From: Turneriella parva DSM 21527
Lineage (GTDB): Bacteria; Spirochaetota; Leptospiria; Turneriellales; Turneriellaceae
Reading direction: 5' to 3'
Length of the DNA stretch: 64,000 nt
NCBI RefSeq assembly: GCF_000266885.1
Contig: NC_018020.1
Span: 124,001 to 188,000, forward strand
Positions 35,277 through 43,362 of the stretch are shown piece by piece; position 1 is the first letter of the stretch, and the number at the start of each line of letters is the position of its first letter. A program made the position numbers and the translations under genes. The notes beneath the pieces were generated by a model, which was not told where the DNA came from, did no database searches, and saw nothing but the letters and a program-made list of their open reading frames with translations.

Positions 35277-35747
35277 ATGAAAGACCAAGAGACGCCTATA
35301 ACCGCATGGCGAGACCTGCTCGCCTACAATGCAGAGGTAGTCTATCGCATTGAACGCGAGCTGAAAGCGGCAGGGACCATACCACTCTCCGCTTACGATA
35401 TCCTCATTGAGCTTTATCAGGCACCTGAGAAACGGCTGCGCATGTACGACCTTTCAAAAGCCTGCATTCTGACGAAGAGCGGCGCCACAAAAATCGTCAA
35501 CACCCTCGAAAAGCAGGGATACCTGAAACGCGAGAAATGCCCGAGCGACCTCAGAGGTTTTCACGCCGTGATCACGACAAAGGGCATCTCGGCAGTGCGC
35601 AAGGCCTGGGCCGTCTATAGCCGCTGCATCGAGGCATTCTTCACTTCTGCTCTCAGCACGACCGAACACAGGCAGCTGGCGGCGATCATGCCAAAATTGC
35701 GCGCGCACCTGCCCGATAATTTCATGGCGCAGGCGTGCAGCGAATAG
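35277..35747 (+). CDS. MarR family transcriptional regulator
   Basis: A 156-residue winged-helix protein. Typical MarR features are LSAYDILIELYQAPEKRLRM, the recognition region LSKACILTKSGATKIVNTLE, and the wing KQGYLKREKCPSDLRGFHAV. Cys at SKACIL and KREKCPS could be redox sensors, as in OhrR/DUF24-like members, but this is speculative. It probably represses itself and the divergent doxX through the two palindromes between them. The leader is very short (about 5 nt from the -10), so the transcript may be nearly leaderless. Confidence 0.93.
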   Translation: MKDQETPITAWRDLLAYNAEVVYRIERELKAAGTIPLSAYDILIELYQAPEKRLRMYDLSKACILTKSGATKIVNTLEKQGYLKREKCPSDLRGFHAVITTKGISAVRKAWAVYSRCIEAFFTSALSTTEHRQLAAIMPKLRAHLPDNFMAQACSE

Positions 35748-35791
35748 TTTTCAGAATTGCCATCTGAGAGGGCCGGTACAAAAAGGCAGAG

Positions 35792-37063
35792 ATGAAATTC
35801 AAATGGTACTACGCAGCAATATTCGTGGCAGTCGCGATGGGCTCTTTGTTCTTCTGGTCATTCACCCGTAAAGACGACAGCGCAAACGCGAACCTGCCGC
35901 GCAGCTTCAGCCGTCTCGGCAGCCAGGGGTTTGCCACACCCGCAGAACTCGAGCGCATGCTCAATCGCAATCCGTCGCCGCGCGCGATGCTCGAGGCATA
36001 CAAACTGCATGCACAATACCCCGATTTTTCGCGGCCGCTCGACAGCACGATGGTCGACCTGATCGACCCGTGGAAACTCGTCGACGAACCGCTGCCGCTC
36101 ATCGATGACCCGGCACTCAACAACGAGGCCGGGGTTAAAAAGCGCATCGAAGACCTAAAGCAGTCGGGAAAAAAAGACAGCGAAATTGAAAGCGATCTCA
36201 GAAAATATTACGAAAGCCTGCCGCGTTACCAGTTCACCGCAAACCGACACACACTGACTTTCGGCGACGAGCTCATTGTCGCGCTGAAGGTAACCGATTC
36301 GAACGGCGCAAAGCTGCAGTACAGCCTCGGCGATGTTTTTGTGCTCGGCGACCCCGTCATGACGCGCTCGCGCCTCGGCACACCCGACTATAACGACTCG
36401 GGCTATCCACCCGACGGGGTTGCCGATGACGGCATCACAACCTTCAGCTACAAGATTCCCGGTGAAGATAAAAAATACTGGGGCAACCTGAAGCTCGTCG
36501 TGCAGATCAAGGCCAAGGGTAACAAAGACCCGATTGAAGTCTCGCACACCTTCTTTTCAAGCCCGATCAGCCCGGCGAAATTCACCGACAATTTTACCGA
36601 GCGGCTCGATAATGGCAGCCTTGTCATCGACACCATTGTGGATGTAAAACGTGAATGTAAGTTTATCTTTCAGGCAAATCTTTACGATTCACGCGGTAAC
36701 CCGACGCACTGGGTGACGACGAACTCGGTGCTCGCACCGGGGCTGCACCCTGTTTCATTCGTCTTCTTCGGCAAGATATTCCATGACAACGGCTACCAGG
36801 GGCGCTTCACGATGCGCGAGCTGCGCGGCACCTGCGAGAACCTGCCTTTTCCCGCCCGCTGGATAGGCGACCCGGCCAAGGTCGACGCGATCGCGAATGC
36901 AACACCGCTTGAAGAGCCGCTGCTCTATTACATGCCCTACACCGCGAGGTCATACACCACGGTCAAAGAATACACCCTGAAAGATTTCAGTAACGCCGAG
37001 TGGACGTCACCCGAGAAAGAGGCGAGAATTAAAGATATGGAGAGCCAGATACAAGGCGAATAA
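35792..37063 (+). CDS. Membrane-anchored periplasmic protein, unknown function
   Basis: A 423-residue protein with an N-terminal membrane helix (about residues 5-24) and a large periplasmic part. Residues 150-260 (TLTFGDELIVALKVTDSNG, YPPDGVADDGITTFSYKIP, LKLVVQIKAKG) look like an immunoglobulin-type beta-sandwich. The C-terminal region includes RGTCENLPFPARW. No known family recognised, and the neighbours (MarR, secreted hydrolase) do not suggest a role. Confidence 0.65.
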   Translation: MKFKWYYAAIFVAVAMGSLFFWSFTRKDDSANANLPRSFSRLGSQGFATPAELERMLNRNPSPRAMLEAYKLHAQYPDFSRPLDSTMVDLIDPWKLVDEPLPLIDDPALNNEAGVKKRIEDLKQSGKKDSEIESDLRKYYESLPRYQFTANRHTLTFGDELIVALKVTDSNGAKLQYSLGDVFVLGDPVMTRSRLGTPDYNDSGYPPDGVADDGITTFSYKIPGEDKKYWGNLKLVVQIKAKGNKDPIEVSHTFFSSPISPAKFTDNFTERLDNGSLVIDTIVDVKRECKFIFQANLYDSRGNPTHWVTTNSVLAPGLHPVSFVFFGKIFHDNGYQGRFTMRELRGTCENLPFPARWIGDPAKVDAIANATPLEEPLLYYMPYTARSYTTVKEYTLKDFSNAEWTSPEKEARIKDMESQIQGE

Positions 37064-37066
37064 TGT

Positions 37067-37119
37067 CCCCCTCCCTGCCTCCCCCGCGTGCGGGGGAGGT
37101 GCCCGAAGGGCGGTGGGGG
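37067..37119. repeat. Three-way palindromic repeat between convergent genes
   Basis: Outer arms CCCCC and GGGGG, a strong hairpin CCTCCCCCGC-GT-GCGGGGGAGG (37078-37099) and a small GCCC-GAA-GGGC hairpin (37101-37111). The layout and the GAA loop match the element inside the regulator gene at 20632-20702. It fills nearly the whole gap between the 35792 gene and the 37121 gene. Confidence 0.8.
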
Positions 37120-37120
37120 A

Positions 37121-37936
37121 TTATTTGCAGCCTAAGCCGAGACTGCGGCAGGCATTGTATTCAAGCTTTGCGGCAGTATTGATTGAGTTAGAACCGTCAC
37201 CCGTGTGTACTTTGTGGTAGCCGTTCTTAGAGCTCGACCACTCGGTACCCGAAGCGCGACCGCTCCAGATGTAGTGATAAGAGAAGCGCGTTGCGCCGAG
37301 GCAGTTTGAAAAACTGCCGGTTGTGTTGAGACCGCAAGTGCTGTGGTATGCAACTGCACCGTCGTCTTCGCCCGGCAGAATTACCGACGCACCAGTCCAG
37401 GTGGCTTCGTAACCTGCGATCGCATAGACGCCGATACCCTTCATGTTGTTGTGGTTGTACGAACCGCGCGCATTGCCGGTCTTGAGCGCCGCAACCATGT
37501 CGTTCGACGCCCAGAAAGCTGCGTTGGCAAGTTCTGAACCGCCGGCCGCGCTTGACGAAGCCCAGATGCGGCGAATGTTGTAGGTCGTCGCCGACTTATC
37601 GATGAAATATTCTGATGCATAACAACCCGCGCTGTGGCAGATGATCGTGCAGTAGTTAGAGCCCTTGCATTTTGCCTCGAGCACCTGGTAGAGTTTCGAT
37701 TGAGCACGGCAGCTGCCCCATGTGCGTGGGTCAGAGGCGCCGTCGTAGCCGACATAGTAGCGTGAGGCAGAGGTGGTAATACTCTTCGCAGTGCCCCAAT
37801 AGTTGTTCACGTCTGTGGTGTATCCGCCGCTTGCATCGCAGTGGCTGCCCGAGCGGCCATGAACGAAGATAACCGATTCTTCAGCCGAGAGGGCCGAGAC
37901 CGTAATAAGTGCCAGGAAAAGTCCTGTTAGTTTCAT
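37121..37936 (-). CDS. Secreted alpha/beta-hydrolase (lipase-like), Cys-rich
   Basis: A 271-residue exported protein starting at ATG 37936 (MKLTGLFLALITVSALSA signal). VIFVHGRSGSHCD is the oxyanion-hole HG region, CTIICHSAGCYASEYF carries the nucleophile Ser in H-S-A-G, GEDDGAVAYHSTCG gives a candidate Asp, and KVHTG a candidate His. Eight or more cysteines suggest disulphides. AAGGAG lies 14 nt upstream of the ATG, rather far, so translation could be weak. Esterase or lipase activity is plausible; substrate unknown. Confidence 0.75.
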   Translation of the reverse strand: MKLTGLFLALITVSALSAEESVIFVHGRSGSHCDASGGYTTDVNNYWGTAKSITTSASRYYVGYDGASDPRTWGSCRAQSKLYQVLEAKCKGSNYCTIICHSAGCYASEYFIDKSATTYNIRRIWASSSAAGGSELANAAFWASNDMVAALKTGNARGSYNHNNMKGIGVYAIAGYEATWTGASVILPGEDDGAVAYHSTCGLNTTGSFSNCLGATRFSYHYIWSGRASGTEWSSSKNGYHKVHTGDGSNSINTAAKLEYNACRSLGLGCK

Positions 37937-37982
37937 ATTTTTCGTGCTTACTCCTTCACGCAAATTTTGCCTTGTTGTTTTC

Positions 37983-38054
37983 GCGCGCCGCGTATGCAGT
38001 CGCATACACGGCGCGCATTCGAGATTAGATTGGCGGCGCGGCGCATGGTGCGCC
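37983..38054 (-). other. Two GC-rich hairpins in the leader of the secreted hydrolase
   Basis: GCGCGCCG/CGGCGCGC plus GTATGC/GCATAC (37983-38016, one mismatch) and GGCGCA-TGG-TGCGCC (38040-38054) lie between the STAS gene and the hydrolase start. They may be transcript-stabilising, terminating or repeat structures. No T run was seen. Confidence 0.45.
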
Positions 38055-38082
38055 AAAATAAGGGTAAACGTTTGTTAATGAA

Positions 38083-38124
38083 CCTAGACTGCTTTATGAC
38101 AAGCCTGTCATAAAGCAGTCTAGG
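38083..38124 (-). terminator. Perfect 19-bp hairpin at the end of the STAS gene
   Basis: Arms CCTAGACTGCTTTATGACA and its exact complement with a 4-nt loop. It includes the TAG stop of the STAS gene (38120-38122). It lacks a T run, so it may be a repeat that also protects or ends the mRNA. Confidence 0.55.
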
Positions 38125-38494
38125 CAAAATACGCTTCGGCTTCTGCGTAATCTTCAATGATGGTGAAGAATGATTTGAGTTTCGTCACTTCAAAAATGTG
38201 CAGCACTACCTGCCTTGGCGTGGTAAAGACGACGCGTGCATCTTCGTGTTTGCGAATCGCGAGAATAAAATTCACCAGCGCGCCGATGCCCGATGAGTCG
38301 ATGGTCGCGAGTTCTTCGATGTCGACGACCACGCGTACGCGTTCGGCCGAAAGCAATGGCTCAAGCTCGGCGCGCACCTGCTTGGCGGTAAACAGGTTCA
38401 GAATACCGCTGATAAAGACGATGGAATACGCCTTTTCGGGCACATCTTTGATCAGCACTTTGCAGCGTTCGGTCGACATCGGTAGAGACGGCAT
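38120..38494 (-). CDS. STAS-domain anti-sigma factor antagonist-like protein
   Basis: A 124-residue single STAS domain. IFISGILNLFTAKQVRAELE gives the first helix, and ELATIDSSGIGALVNFILAI contains the phosphorylatable Ser in DSSGIGAL used by SpoIIAA/RsbV-type proteins. It should be controlled by an anti-sigma kinase and a PP2C phosphatase; both types occur in the window (54542 and 59850) but not adjacent. Start may be Met1 or Met6. It begins 11 nt after the aldo/keto reductase gene on the same strand. Confidence 0.9.
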   Translation of the reverse strand: MPSLPMSTERCKVLIKDVPEKAYSIVFISGILNLFTAKQVRAELEPLLSAERVRVVVDIEELATIDSSGIGALVNFILAIRKHEDARVVFTTPRQVVLHIFEVTKLKSFFTIIEDYAEAEAYFA

Positions 38495-38505
38495 ATACGG
38501 CGCTG

Positions 38506-39441
38506 CTACCGTGTCGCCAAAAAATCTTTTTGCATACGGGCGCGCACACTTGCCCCGGGATAATCACCCACCCCGGCAGCCATATTTTCTTGCAGATGCT
38601 GCAACTTGTTGGTCGCGGGAATAACGAACGGCACGCGCTCATCGCCCAGAATAAATTTCAAGAAGAACTGCGCCCAGCTTGTTATGCCCTGTTCGATGGC
38701 CCATGGCGGCACCCCCCTGCCCCTGACACTGCTAAAAAGACGGCCCTGCGCAAACGGTTCGTTCGCAATAACGGCGACCTGGCACCGGGCCGCGGTCTCG
38801 ATCAGCGAATCTTTGCCCATCGCGGCGGTTGTTTCGGCGATCGAATAGGGTATCTGCAAAAAGTCGATGCGTTCGGTTTCGATTATTTTTTTCAATTCGC
38901 CAAAGGCGGATGTAGAATAGTGCGTAAGTCCGATATAGCGAATGAGCCTTTTATCTTTATATGACCGTAGAGTTTTCAACTGCGTGCGCCAATCGACCAG
39001 ATTATGAATCTGAAAGAGCTCGATTTGTTTGCGCCTCAATTTTTTGAACGACTCAGCCATTTGCTGAACACCCTGTTCACGGCCAGAGATCCAGACCTTG
39101 GTGGCAAGAAAGAGTTTGTCGTTGATGTTGGCGGCAACCGAGGCCGTACCGGTCACCTCTTCTGCCGGGCCATACATGGGCGACGAATCGACGAGCCGGC
39201 CTCCCAGCTTATAGAAATTCTGCAGCAAAGCCGCGGCACGCTGCGGCTGTAACTGGTCAAATATCTTGTACGTGCCCAGGCCAACGCGCGGCAGTTTCTC
39301 ACCCGTTGAAGGTATATTTGCCAGCGCTTGCCCCCGATTTAAATCGGGGGCCAGCGGTAATGCATCGAGGCGCATGCCGGTGGCAAGAGGTACTGCCAGC
39401 GCGGCCGTGTAACGTAAAAATTCTGCCCGTGTGAGATTCAT
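38506..39441 (-). CDS. Exported aldo/keto reductase
   Basis: A 311-residue protein with an N-terminal signal-like segment (MNLTRAEFLRYTAALAVPLA), so probably periplasmic, unusual for this family. The reductase core is intact: VGLGTYKIFD, LVDSSPMYGPAEEV (Asp, Tyr), FLATKVWISG (Lys), LFQIHNLVDW (His), IRYIGLTHYS and VIPATNKLQHL. Residues just after the signal (LAPDLNRG) are encoded by a 22-bp palindrome. Only 2 nt separate the ATG from a 50-bp palindrome, which would cover any ribosome site. Cofactor source in the periplasm is unclear. Confidence 0.85.
   Translation of the reverse strand: MNLTRAEFLRYTAALAVPLATGMRLDALPLAPDLNRGQALANIPSTGEKLPRVGLGTYKIFDQLQPQRAAALLQNFYKLGGRLVDSSPMYGPAEEVTGTASVAANINDKLFLATKVWISGREQGVQQMAESFKKLRRKQIELFQIHNLVDWRTQLKTLRSYKDKRLIRYIGLTHYSTSAFGELKKIIETERIDFLQIPYSIAETTAAMGKDSLIETAARCQVAVIANEPFAQGRLFSSVRGRGVPPWAIEQGITSWAQFFLKFILGDERVPFVIPATNKLQHLQENMAAGVGDYPGASVRARMQKDFLATR
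39330..39351. repeat. 22-bp perfect palindrome inside the reductase gene
   Basis: A self-complementary sequence with half-site GCCCCCGATTT, centred on TTTAAA. It encodes the linker APDLNRG between signal peptide and enzyme domain. Its TTTAAA centre resembles that of the palindrome at 39444-39493, about 110 bp away. Confidence 0.75.
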
Positions 39442-39443
39442 TG

Positions 39444-39493
39444 CGCGACACTCTGTAGGGGTAGGTTTAAACCTACCCCTACAGAGTGTCGCG
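39444..39493. repeat. 50-bp perfect palindrome at the reductase start
   Basis: Half-site CGCGACACTCTGTAGGGGTA continuing to a TTTAAA centre; fully self-complementary. It ends 2 nt upstream of the reductase ATG (39441) and about 64 nt before the desaturase ATG (39557). The inner 30 bp start TGTAG and end CTACA, as in palindromes at 50114 and 61802. Confidence 0.85.
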
Positions 39494-39556
39494 AAGAAAA
39501 AGGATAAATCCTCATTTTTTTTGCAACCCGCGCCGCAGGTTCGCCATCTCAGAAAT

Positions 39557-40504
39557 ATGAAGACGACGACAGATTTGCCCGTTCAGGGCACGCAGACCCC
39601 ACAATTTACCGAAGCCGACAAAATTACCGGCCGTTCAAAGATCGGCTCGTGGTTCAGCGGCGACAAGATGTTTATCGCGATGCATTTTATACCGCTCGCA
39701 GCAATTTACACAGGCGTTACCTGGAAAGCGGTCGTGCTCTGCATCGTCTCTTATTGGGTGAGGATGTTCTTCGTTACTGCGGCATACCACCGTTATTTCG
39801 CGCACCGCTCATTTGAAACCAGCCGAATCTTTCAGTTCATTCTGGCATTCGGCGCCGAAACAACCGGTCAAAAGGGCGTGCTGTGGTGGTCGGGCCACCA
39901 CCGGGGGCACCACAAGCACAGCGACACCGATCTCGATATTCATTCGATGAAAAAACTCGGTTTCTACGAATCGCACATCGGCTGGATCTTCAAAAAAGAA
40001 AATAAACGCGTGCCTATCGAAGACATACAAGATTTCGCCAAATACCCCGAAATCAGGTTTATCTCAAAACACGACTGGATAGCCCCGTGGACTCTCGGCG
40101 TCGTTTCGTTTCTGATCGCCGGCTGGCCCGGCCTGTGGATTGGCTTTTTCCTCAGCACGCTGATCACTTACCACTCGACGTTCACCATCAATTCTCTGAC
40201 GCACAAATGGGGCTCGAAGCGCTACGAAACCGGCGACGAGTCGCGCAACCACTGGCTGCTTGCGATCACCACCATGGGCGAAGGCTGGCACAACAACCAC
40301 CATTATTACCAGGCGTCTGCGCGCATGGGCTTCTACTGGTGGGAGATCGACATGACCTATTACATTCTGCGCTTTCTCGGACTCTTCGGACTCGTCTGGA
40401 ATTTCAAAGAGGTTCCGAAGGCGATTAAGGCGAAGACGATTGCGTCGCAGCAGGCCAACCAATCGCCGGCACCACGTGAGCAGGTGCTTGCGGCCGGCCA
40501 GTAG
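39557..40504 (+). CDS. Delta-9-type acyl-CoA/acyl-lipid fatty acid desaturase
   Basis: A 315-residue membrane di-iron enzyme. All three histidine boxes are present: HRYFAH, HHRGHH and EGWHNNHH, with QKGVLWWSGHHRGHHKHSDT and the late NHWLLAITTMGEGWHNNHH region typical of stearoyl-CoA desaturases (Ole1/DesC-like). It introduces a double bond at about C9 of saturated chains and so sets membrane fluidity; it needs O2 and an electron donor. I use the ATG at 39557 (MKTTTDLPV) rather than earlier in-frame starts that overlap the palindrome. A large structured element follows the stop. Confidence 0.93.
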   Translation: MKTTTDLPVQGTQTPQFTEADKITGRSKIGSWFSGDKMFIAMHFIPLAAIYTGVTWKAVVLCIVSYWVRMFFVTAAYHRYFAHRSFETSRIFQFILAFGAETTGQKGVLWWSGHHRGHHKHSDTDLDIHSMKKLGFYESHIGWIFKKENKRVPIEDIQDFAKYPEIRFISKHDWIAPWTLGVVSFLIAGWPGLWIGFFLSTLITYHSTFTINSLTHKWGSKRYETGDESRNHWLLAITTMGEGWHNNHHYYQASARMGFYWWEIDMTYYILRFLGLFGLVWNFKEVPKAIKAKTIASQQANQSPAPREQVLAAGQ

Positions 40505-40546
40505 AATTCATTGACGCGAGACCCGTCGCCTGCAAGAAAAGGTATG

Positions 40547-40706
40547 GGGGCTGCGCGGAAGGTCGTAAATGACAAAATTCAGGAAAAGTTCCGCGATTTT
40601 CGACACGAAAATCGCTCTATGAACGGGCTTAGGCCCGCTTTTCCTGAATTTTGTCGTTTAACCGTGATGCTGTAATATCCCATATGGCGACCTTCCGCGC
40701 AGCCCC
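40547..40706 (+). repeat. Branched inverted-repeat element overlapping the protease start
   Basis: Outer 19-bp arms (GGGGCTGCGCGGAAGGTCG at 40547-40565 and its exact complement at 40688-40706) enclose an 18-bp stem (GACAAAATTCAGGAAAAG at 40571-40588 with 40638-40655), extendable by a few pairs through one U-G. Inside are two hairpins, GCGATTTTCG-ACA-CGAAAATCGC (40593-40615) and CGGGC-TTAG-GCCCG (40624-40637). The right outer arm lies in codons 2-8 of the aspartic protease gene, so its start codon would sit within the fold. Confidence 0.85.
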
Positions 40707-41088
40707 TCTAGATCTCGTCTACGCAACAATCGAGTTATCGAACCCGCGCGATGCTTCGCTGAGCCCCCTGTCGACAGACGCTCTGGTCGACACCGGGGCT
40801 TTCATGCTCTGCATACCTGAGCATGTGAGAATTCAACTGAATCTTGCCGAGCTCGAGAAACGCGAGGTCACCCTGGCCGACCACAAAAAGGTGCTCTGCC
40901 CCTATGTGGGGCCCGTGCAGATTCGCTTTGCCAACCGCAGCTGTTTCACCGGAGCTCTCGTGCTGGGCGAAAAAGTACTCTTGGGTGCGATTCCGCTTGA
41001 AGACATGGACTTGCTCGTGCATCCGCTAAAACAACAACTTGTCGTAAACCCCGAGAGCCCGAATATCGCGAGTGGTCTCGTCATGTAA
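40684..41088 (+). CDS. Clan AA (retropepsin-like) aspartic protease family protein
   Basis: A 134-residue protein with the single-domain retropepsin layout: TDALVDTGAFMLCIPEHV contains the D-T-G active-site triad, and LLGAIPLEDMDLLVHPLKQ is the conserved later G-x-x-x-L region before a flat end. Such proteins work as dimers. I start at ATG 40684; upstream in-frame starts lie in the inverted-repeat element. No clear ribosome site is seen, and the start codon lies inside a predicted fold, so expression may be low or controlled by structure. A terminator follows. Confidence 0.85.
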   Translation: MATFRAAPLDLVYATIELSNPRDASLSPLSTDALVDTGAFMLCIPEHVRIQLNLAELEKREVTLADHKKVLCPYVGPVQIRFANRSCFTGALVLGEKVLLGAIPLEDMDLLVHPLKQQLVVNPESPNIASGLVM

Positions 41089-41108
41089 GTCGAGAACGAT
41101 TCTCAACA

Positions 41109-41146
41109 AGAGAAAAGCGGCGCAATGTGCGCCGCTTTTCTCTTTA
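41109..41146 (+). terminator. Intrinsic terminator after the aspartic protease gene
   Basis: Perfect 16-bp stem (AGAGAAAAGCGGCGCA pairing with 41128-41143), ATG loop, followed by TTT. Also has an A-rich start, so it could act in both directions. Confidence 0.85.
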
Positions 41147-41175
41147 CACTCCCCCAAAAACTCCGATAATTACCC

Positions 41176-43281
41176 ATGGAAATCGCACAGGTTGCCCTCT
41201 TTGCAGTGGCATTTATCGCTTCGTTCGCTTATGCCGGTTATGCCGTCATGAAATACTGGCGCTATGCGCACCTCGGCCAGGCGCAAGAGATCAAATCGAC
41301 ACTTGGCCAGAAGATCAAGAACATCGTTATCAACGTTCTGCTGCAAAAGAAGCTCATGAAGAAGCCCGTGCGCGGTATTTTTCACATCTTTATCTTTTAC
41401 GGCTTTCTTGTCTATGGCGGCCACACGACCAGCCAGCTGATTGGTGGATTTTTCGGCCCGTTTCAGATGCCCCTCGTGGGCACGACGGGTTATGAATTTT
41501 CAATACCTGACCTCATGGGTAAGGTTATACCGCATTTTGCTTTCGTCTATGACTATGCGCTCGACGTCTTCTCGCTTTTAGTACTTGCAGGCCTCGCGTT
41601 CTTCGCGCTGCGCCGCTGGGTTTACCGCGCCTATGAACTCGACCGCCCTTCGGGTCAATCAATGATCGTGATCGGCATGATCTCGACACTGATGATTTCG
41701 ACGCTGGTTGCAGAAGGCGCCCACGGAATATTGCAAGGCCATTCGCACGGCCTGCCGATTCGCGAAAGCGTCGGCGCGCTGCTTGCGTCATGGGGCGTAA
41801 CTTCGGCGAACGCCGGCTATTGGTACATCGGCGGCTGGTGGACTCACATCATGACTGTGTTCGCCTTCATGGCATTTGTACCCAACTCTAAACACGCTCA
41901 CCTGATTTGGGCGCCGGTCAACTTCTGGTTCGAAAAAGAAACACCGAAAGGCCAGCTGGCGTTTCTCGATACTGAAAACGCGAAAGTCTGGGGCGCGGCG
42001 AACGTACAAGATTTCACATGGAAAGACCACATGAACGGCCTCAGCTGCATCGAATGCGGCCGCTGCACGATTGAATGCCCTGCGAACCGCACCGGCAAGC
42101 AGCTCAACCCGAAGAGCATCATGGGCGACCTCAAGCACGCGCTGATGGAACAGATGCACAAAGTTGACGCGGCAAAAAAAGCCGGCAAGACTGACGAAGA
42201 AATTTCTGCGATGACTGAACTGCGCGTGATCGACAACTATACGTCGCAAGAATCGCTCTGGGCCTGCACTACCTGCTATGCCTGCGTAGAAGCCTGCCCC
42301 GTGGGCAACAACCAGGTCGATGCGATTATCGGTATGCGCCGCGCTCTCGTGCTTTCAGAGGGTGCTCTGCCGGGCGAACTGCAAACCGCGCTCACCAACA
42401 TGGAGAACCAGTCAAACCCATGGGGCGTTGGTTCTCATAAACGTGAAGAATGGGCAGAAGGCCTCAACATCAAAACGATGGCAAAATGGAACGAAGAAGG
42501 CCAGAAGCCAGACGTTCTCTTCTGGGTTGGCTGCGCAGGCGCATTCGACGACCGCAACAAGAAGATCGCACAGTCGATTGCGAGCCTCATGAATAAGGCC
42601 GACGTGAAATTCGGCATTCTGGGTACCGAAGAAAACTGCACGGGCGACTCAGCGCGCCGCGCGGGCAATGAATACCTGTTTCAGACTCTTGCCGGCATGA
42701 ACATACAGACGATGAACAACTACGGCGTGCAGAAGATCGTTACGGGTTGCCCGCACTGCTTCAACACGCTGAAGAACGAGTACCCACAGATGGGTGGCAA
42801 CTATGAGGTTGAACACCACACGACATACCTCGACAAGCTACTGAAAGAAAATAAAATTCAGGTAGACCCATCAAAGGCGAAAGAACTCGGCCTGGTGACT
42901 TACCACGACTCTTGTTATCTGGGCCGTTACAACGACGTTTACTCGGCGCCGCGCTCGATTCTCGAAAAAGCAACGGGCGGTAAGGTGGTCGAAGCGGTCG
43001 ACAGCAAGTCACGCGGCCTCTGCTGCGGTGCCGGTGGCGCGCAGATGTGGAAAGAAGAAGAACACGCGCGCGACGAAGCCGCGCTCAAAGCCGAAGGCAT
43101 CACGTACGAGCGCGTCAACATCAAGCGCACGAAACAGCTCGTCGCGACTGAAGCTAAGACTGTCGCAAGCGCATGCCCATTCTGCATTACTATGGTAGCC
43201 GACGGCGTCAAATCGATGGAGAAAGAAGAGTCGGTCAAGACTCTCGACGTCGCAGAGATTCTGGCGCAGACTGCCAAGTAG
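41176..43281 (+). CDS. Membrane Fe-S oxidoreductase, EtfD/HdrD-like
   Basis: A 701-residue fusion. The N-terminal ~250 residues form about six membrane helices like a NarI/HdrE cytochrome b domain (HIFIFYGFLVYGGH, WWTHIMTVFAFMAFVPNSKH). Then two 4Fe-4S motifs (CIECGRCTIECP and CTTCYACVEACP) and two CCG domains (GCPHCFNTLK, DSCYLGRYN, GLCCGAGGAQMW, ACPFCITMV). This layout matches proteins such as mycobacterial EtfD and Bacillus FadF, which are linked to electron transfer from ETF to menaquinone during fatty-acid oxidation. The acyl-CoA synthetase gene 1.2 kb downstream supports that role, but no etfAB is in view. Confidence 0.88.
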   Translation: MEIAQVALFAVAFIASFAYAGYAVMKYWRYAHLGQAQEIKSTLGQKIKNIVINVLLQKKLMKKPVRGIFHIFIFYGFLVYGGHTTSQLIGGFFGPFQMPLVGTTGYEFSIPDLMGKVIPHFAFVYDYALDVFSLLVLAGLAFFALRRWVYRAYELDRPSGQSMIVIGMISTLMISTLVAEGAHGILQGHSHGLPIRESVGALLASWGVTSANAGYWYIGGWWTHIMTVFAFMAFVPNSKHAHLIWAPVNFWFEKETPKGQLAFLDTENAKVWGAANVQDFTWKDHMNGLSCIECGRCTIECPANRTGKQLNPKSIMGDLKHALMEQMHKVDAAKKAGKTDEEISAMTELRVIDNYTSQESLWACTTCYACVEACPVGNNQVDAIIGMRRALVLSEGALPGELQTALTNMENQSNPWGVGSHKREEWAEGLNIKTMAKWNEEGQKPDVLFWVGCAGAFDDRNKKIAQSIASLMNKADVKFGILGTEENCTGDSARRAGNEYLFQTLAGMNIQTMNNYGVQKIVTGCPHCFNTLKNEYPQMGGNYEVEHHTTYLDKLLKENKIQVDPSKAKELGLVTYHDSCYLGRYNDVYSAPRSILEKATGGKVVEAVDSKSRGLCCGAGGAQMWKEEEHARDEAALKAEGITYERVNIKRTKQLVATEAKTVASACPFCITMVADGVKSMEKEESVKTLDVAEILAQTAK

Positions 43282-43320
43282 ATTGCTCTGCAATCTACGG
43301 GTTGATTTGCCGGGCAAATC
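43279..43320. repeat. Two tandem hairpins after the Fe-S oxidoreductase gene
   Basis: TAGATTGC-TCT-GCAATCTA (43279-43297, including the stop codon) and GATTTGCC-G-GGCAAATC (43304-43320). No T run. Possibly a weak terminator or mRNA 3' end. Confidence 0.5.
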
Positions 43321-43362
43321 ACGCAGGTCTCCGCAGGAAACCAAAATAGCCTACCGCAATCT

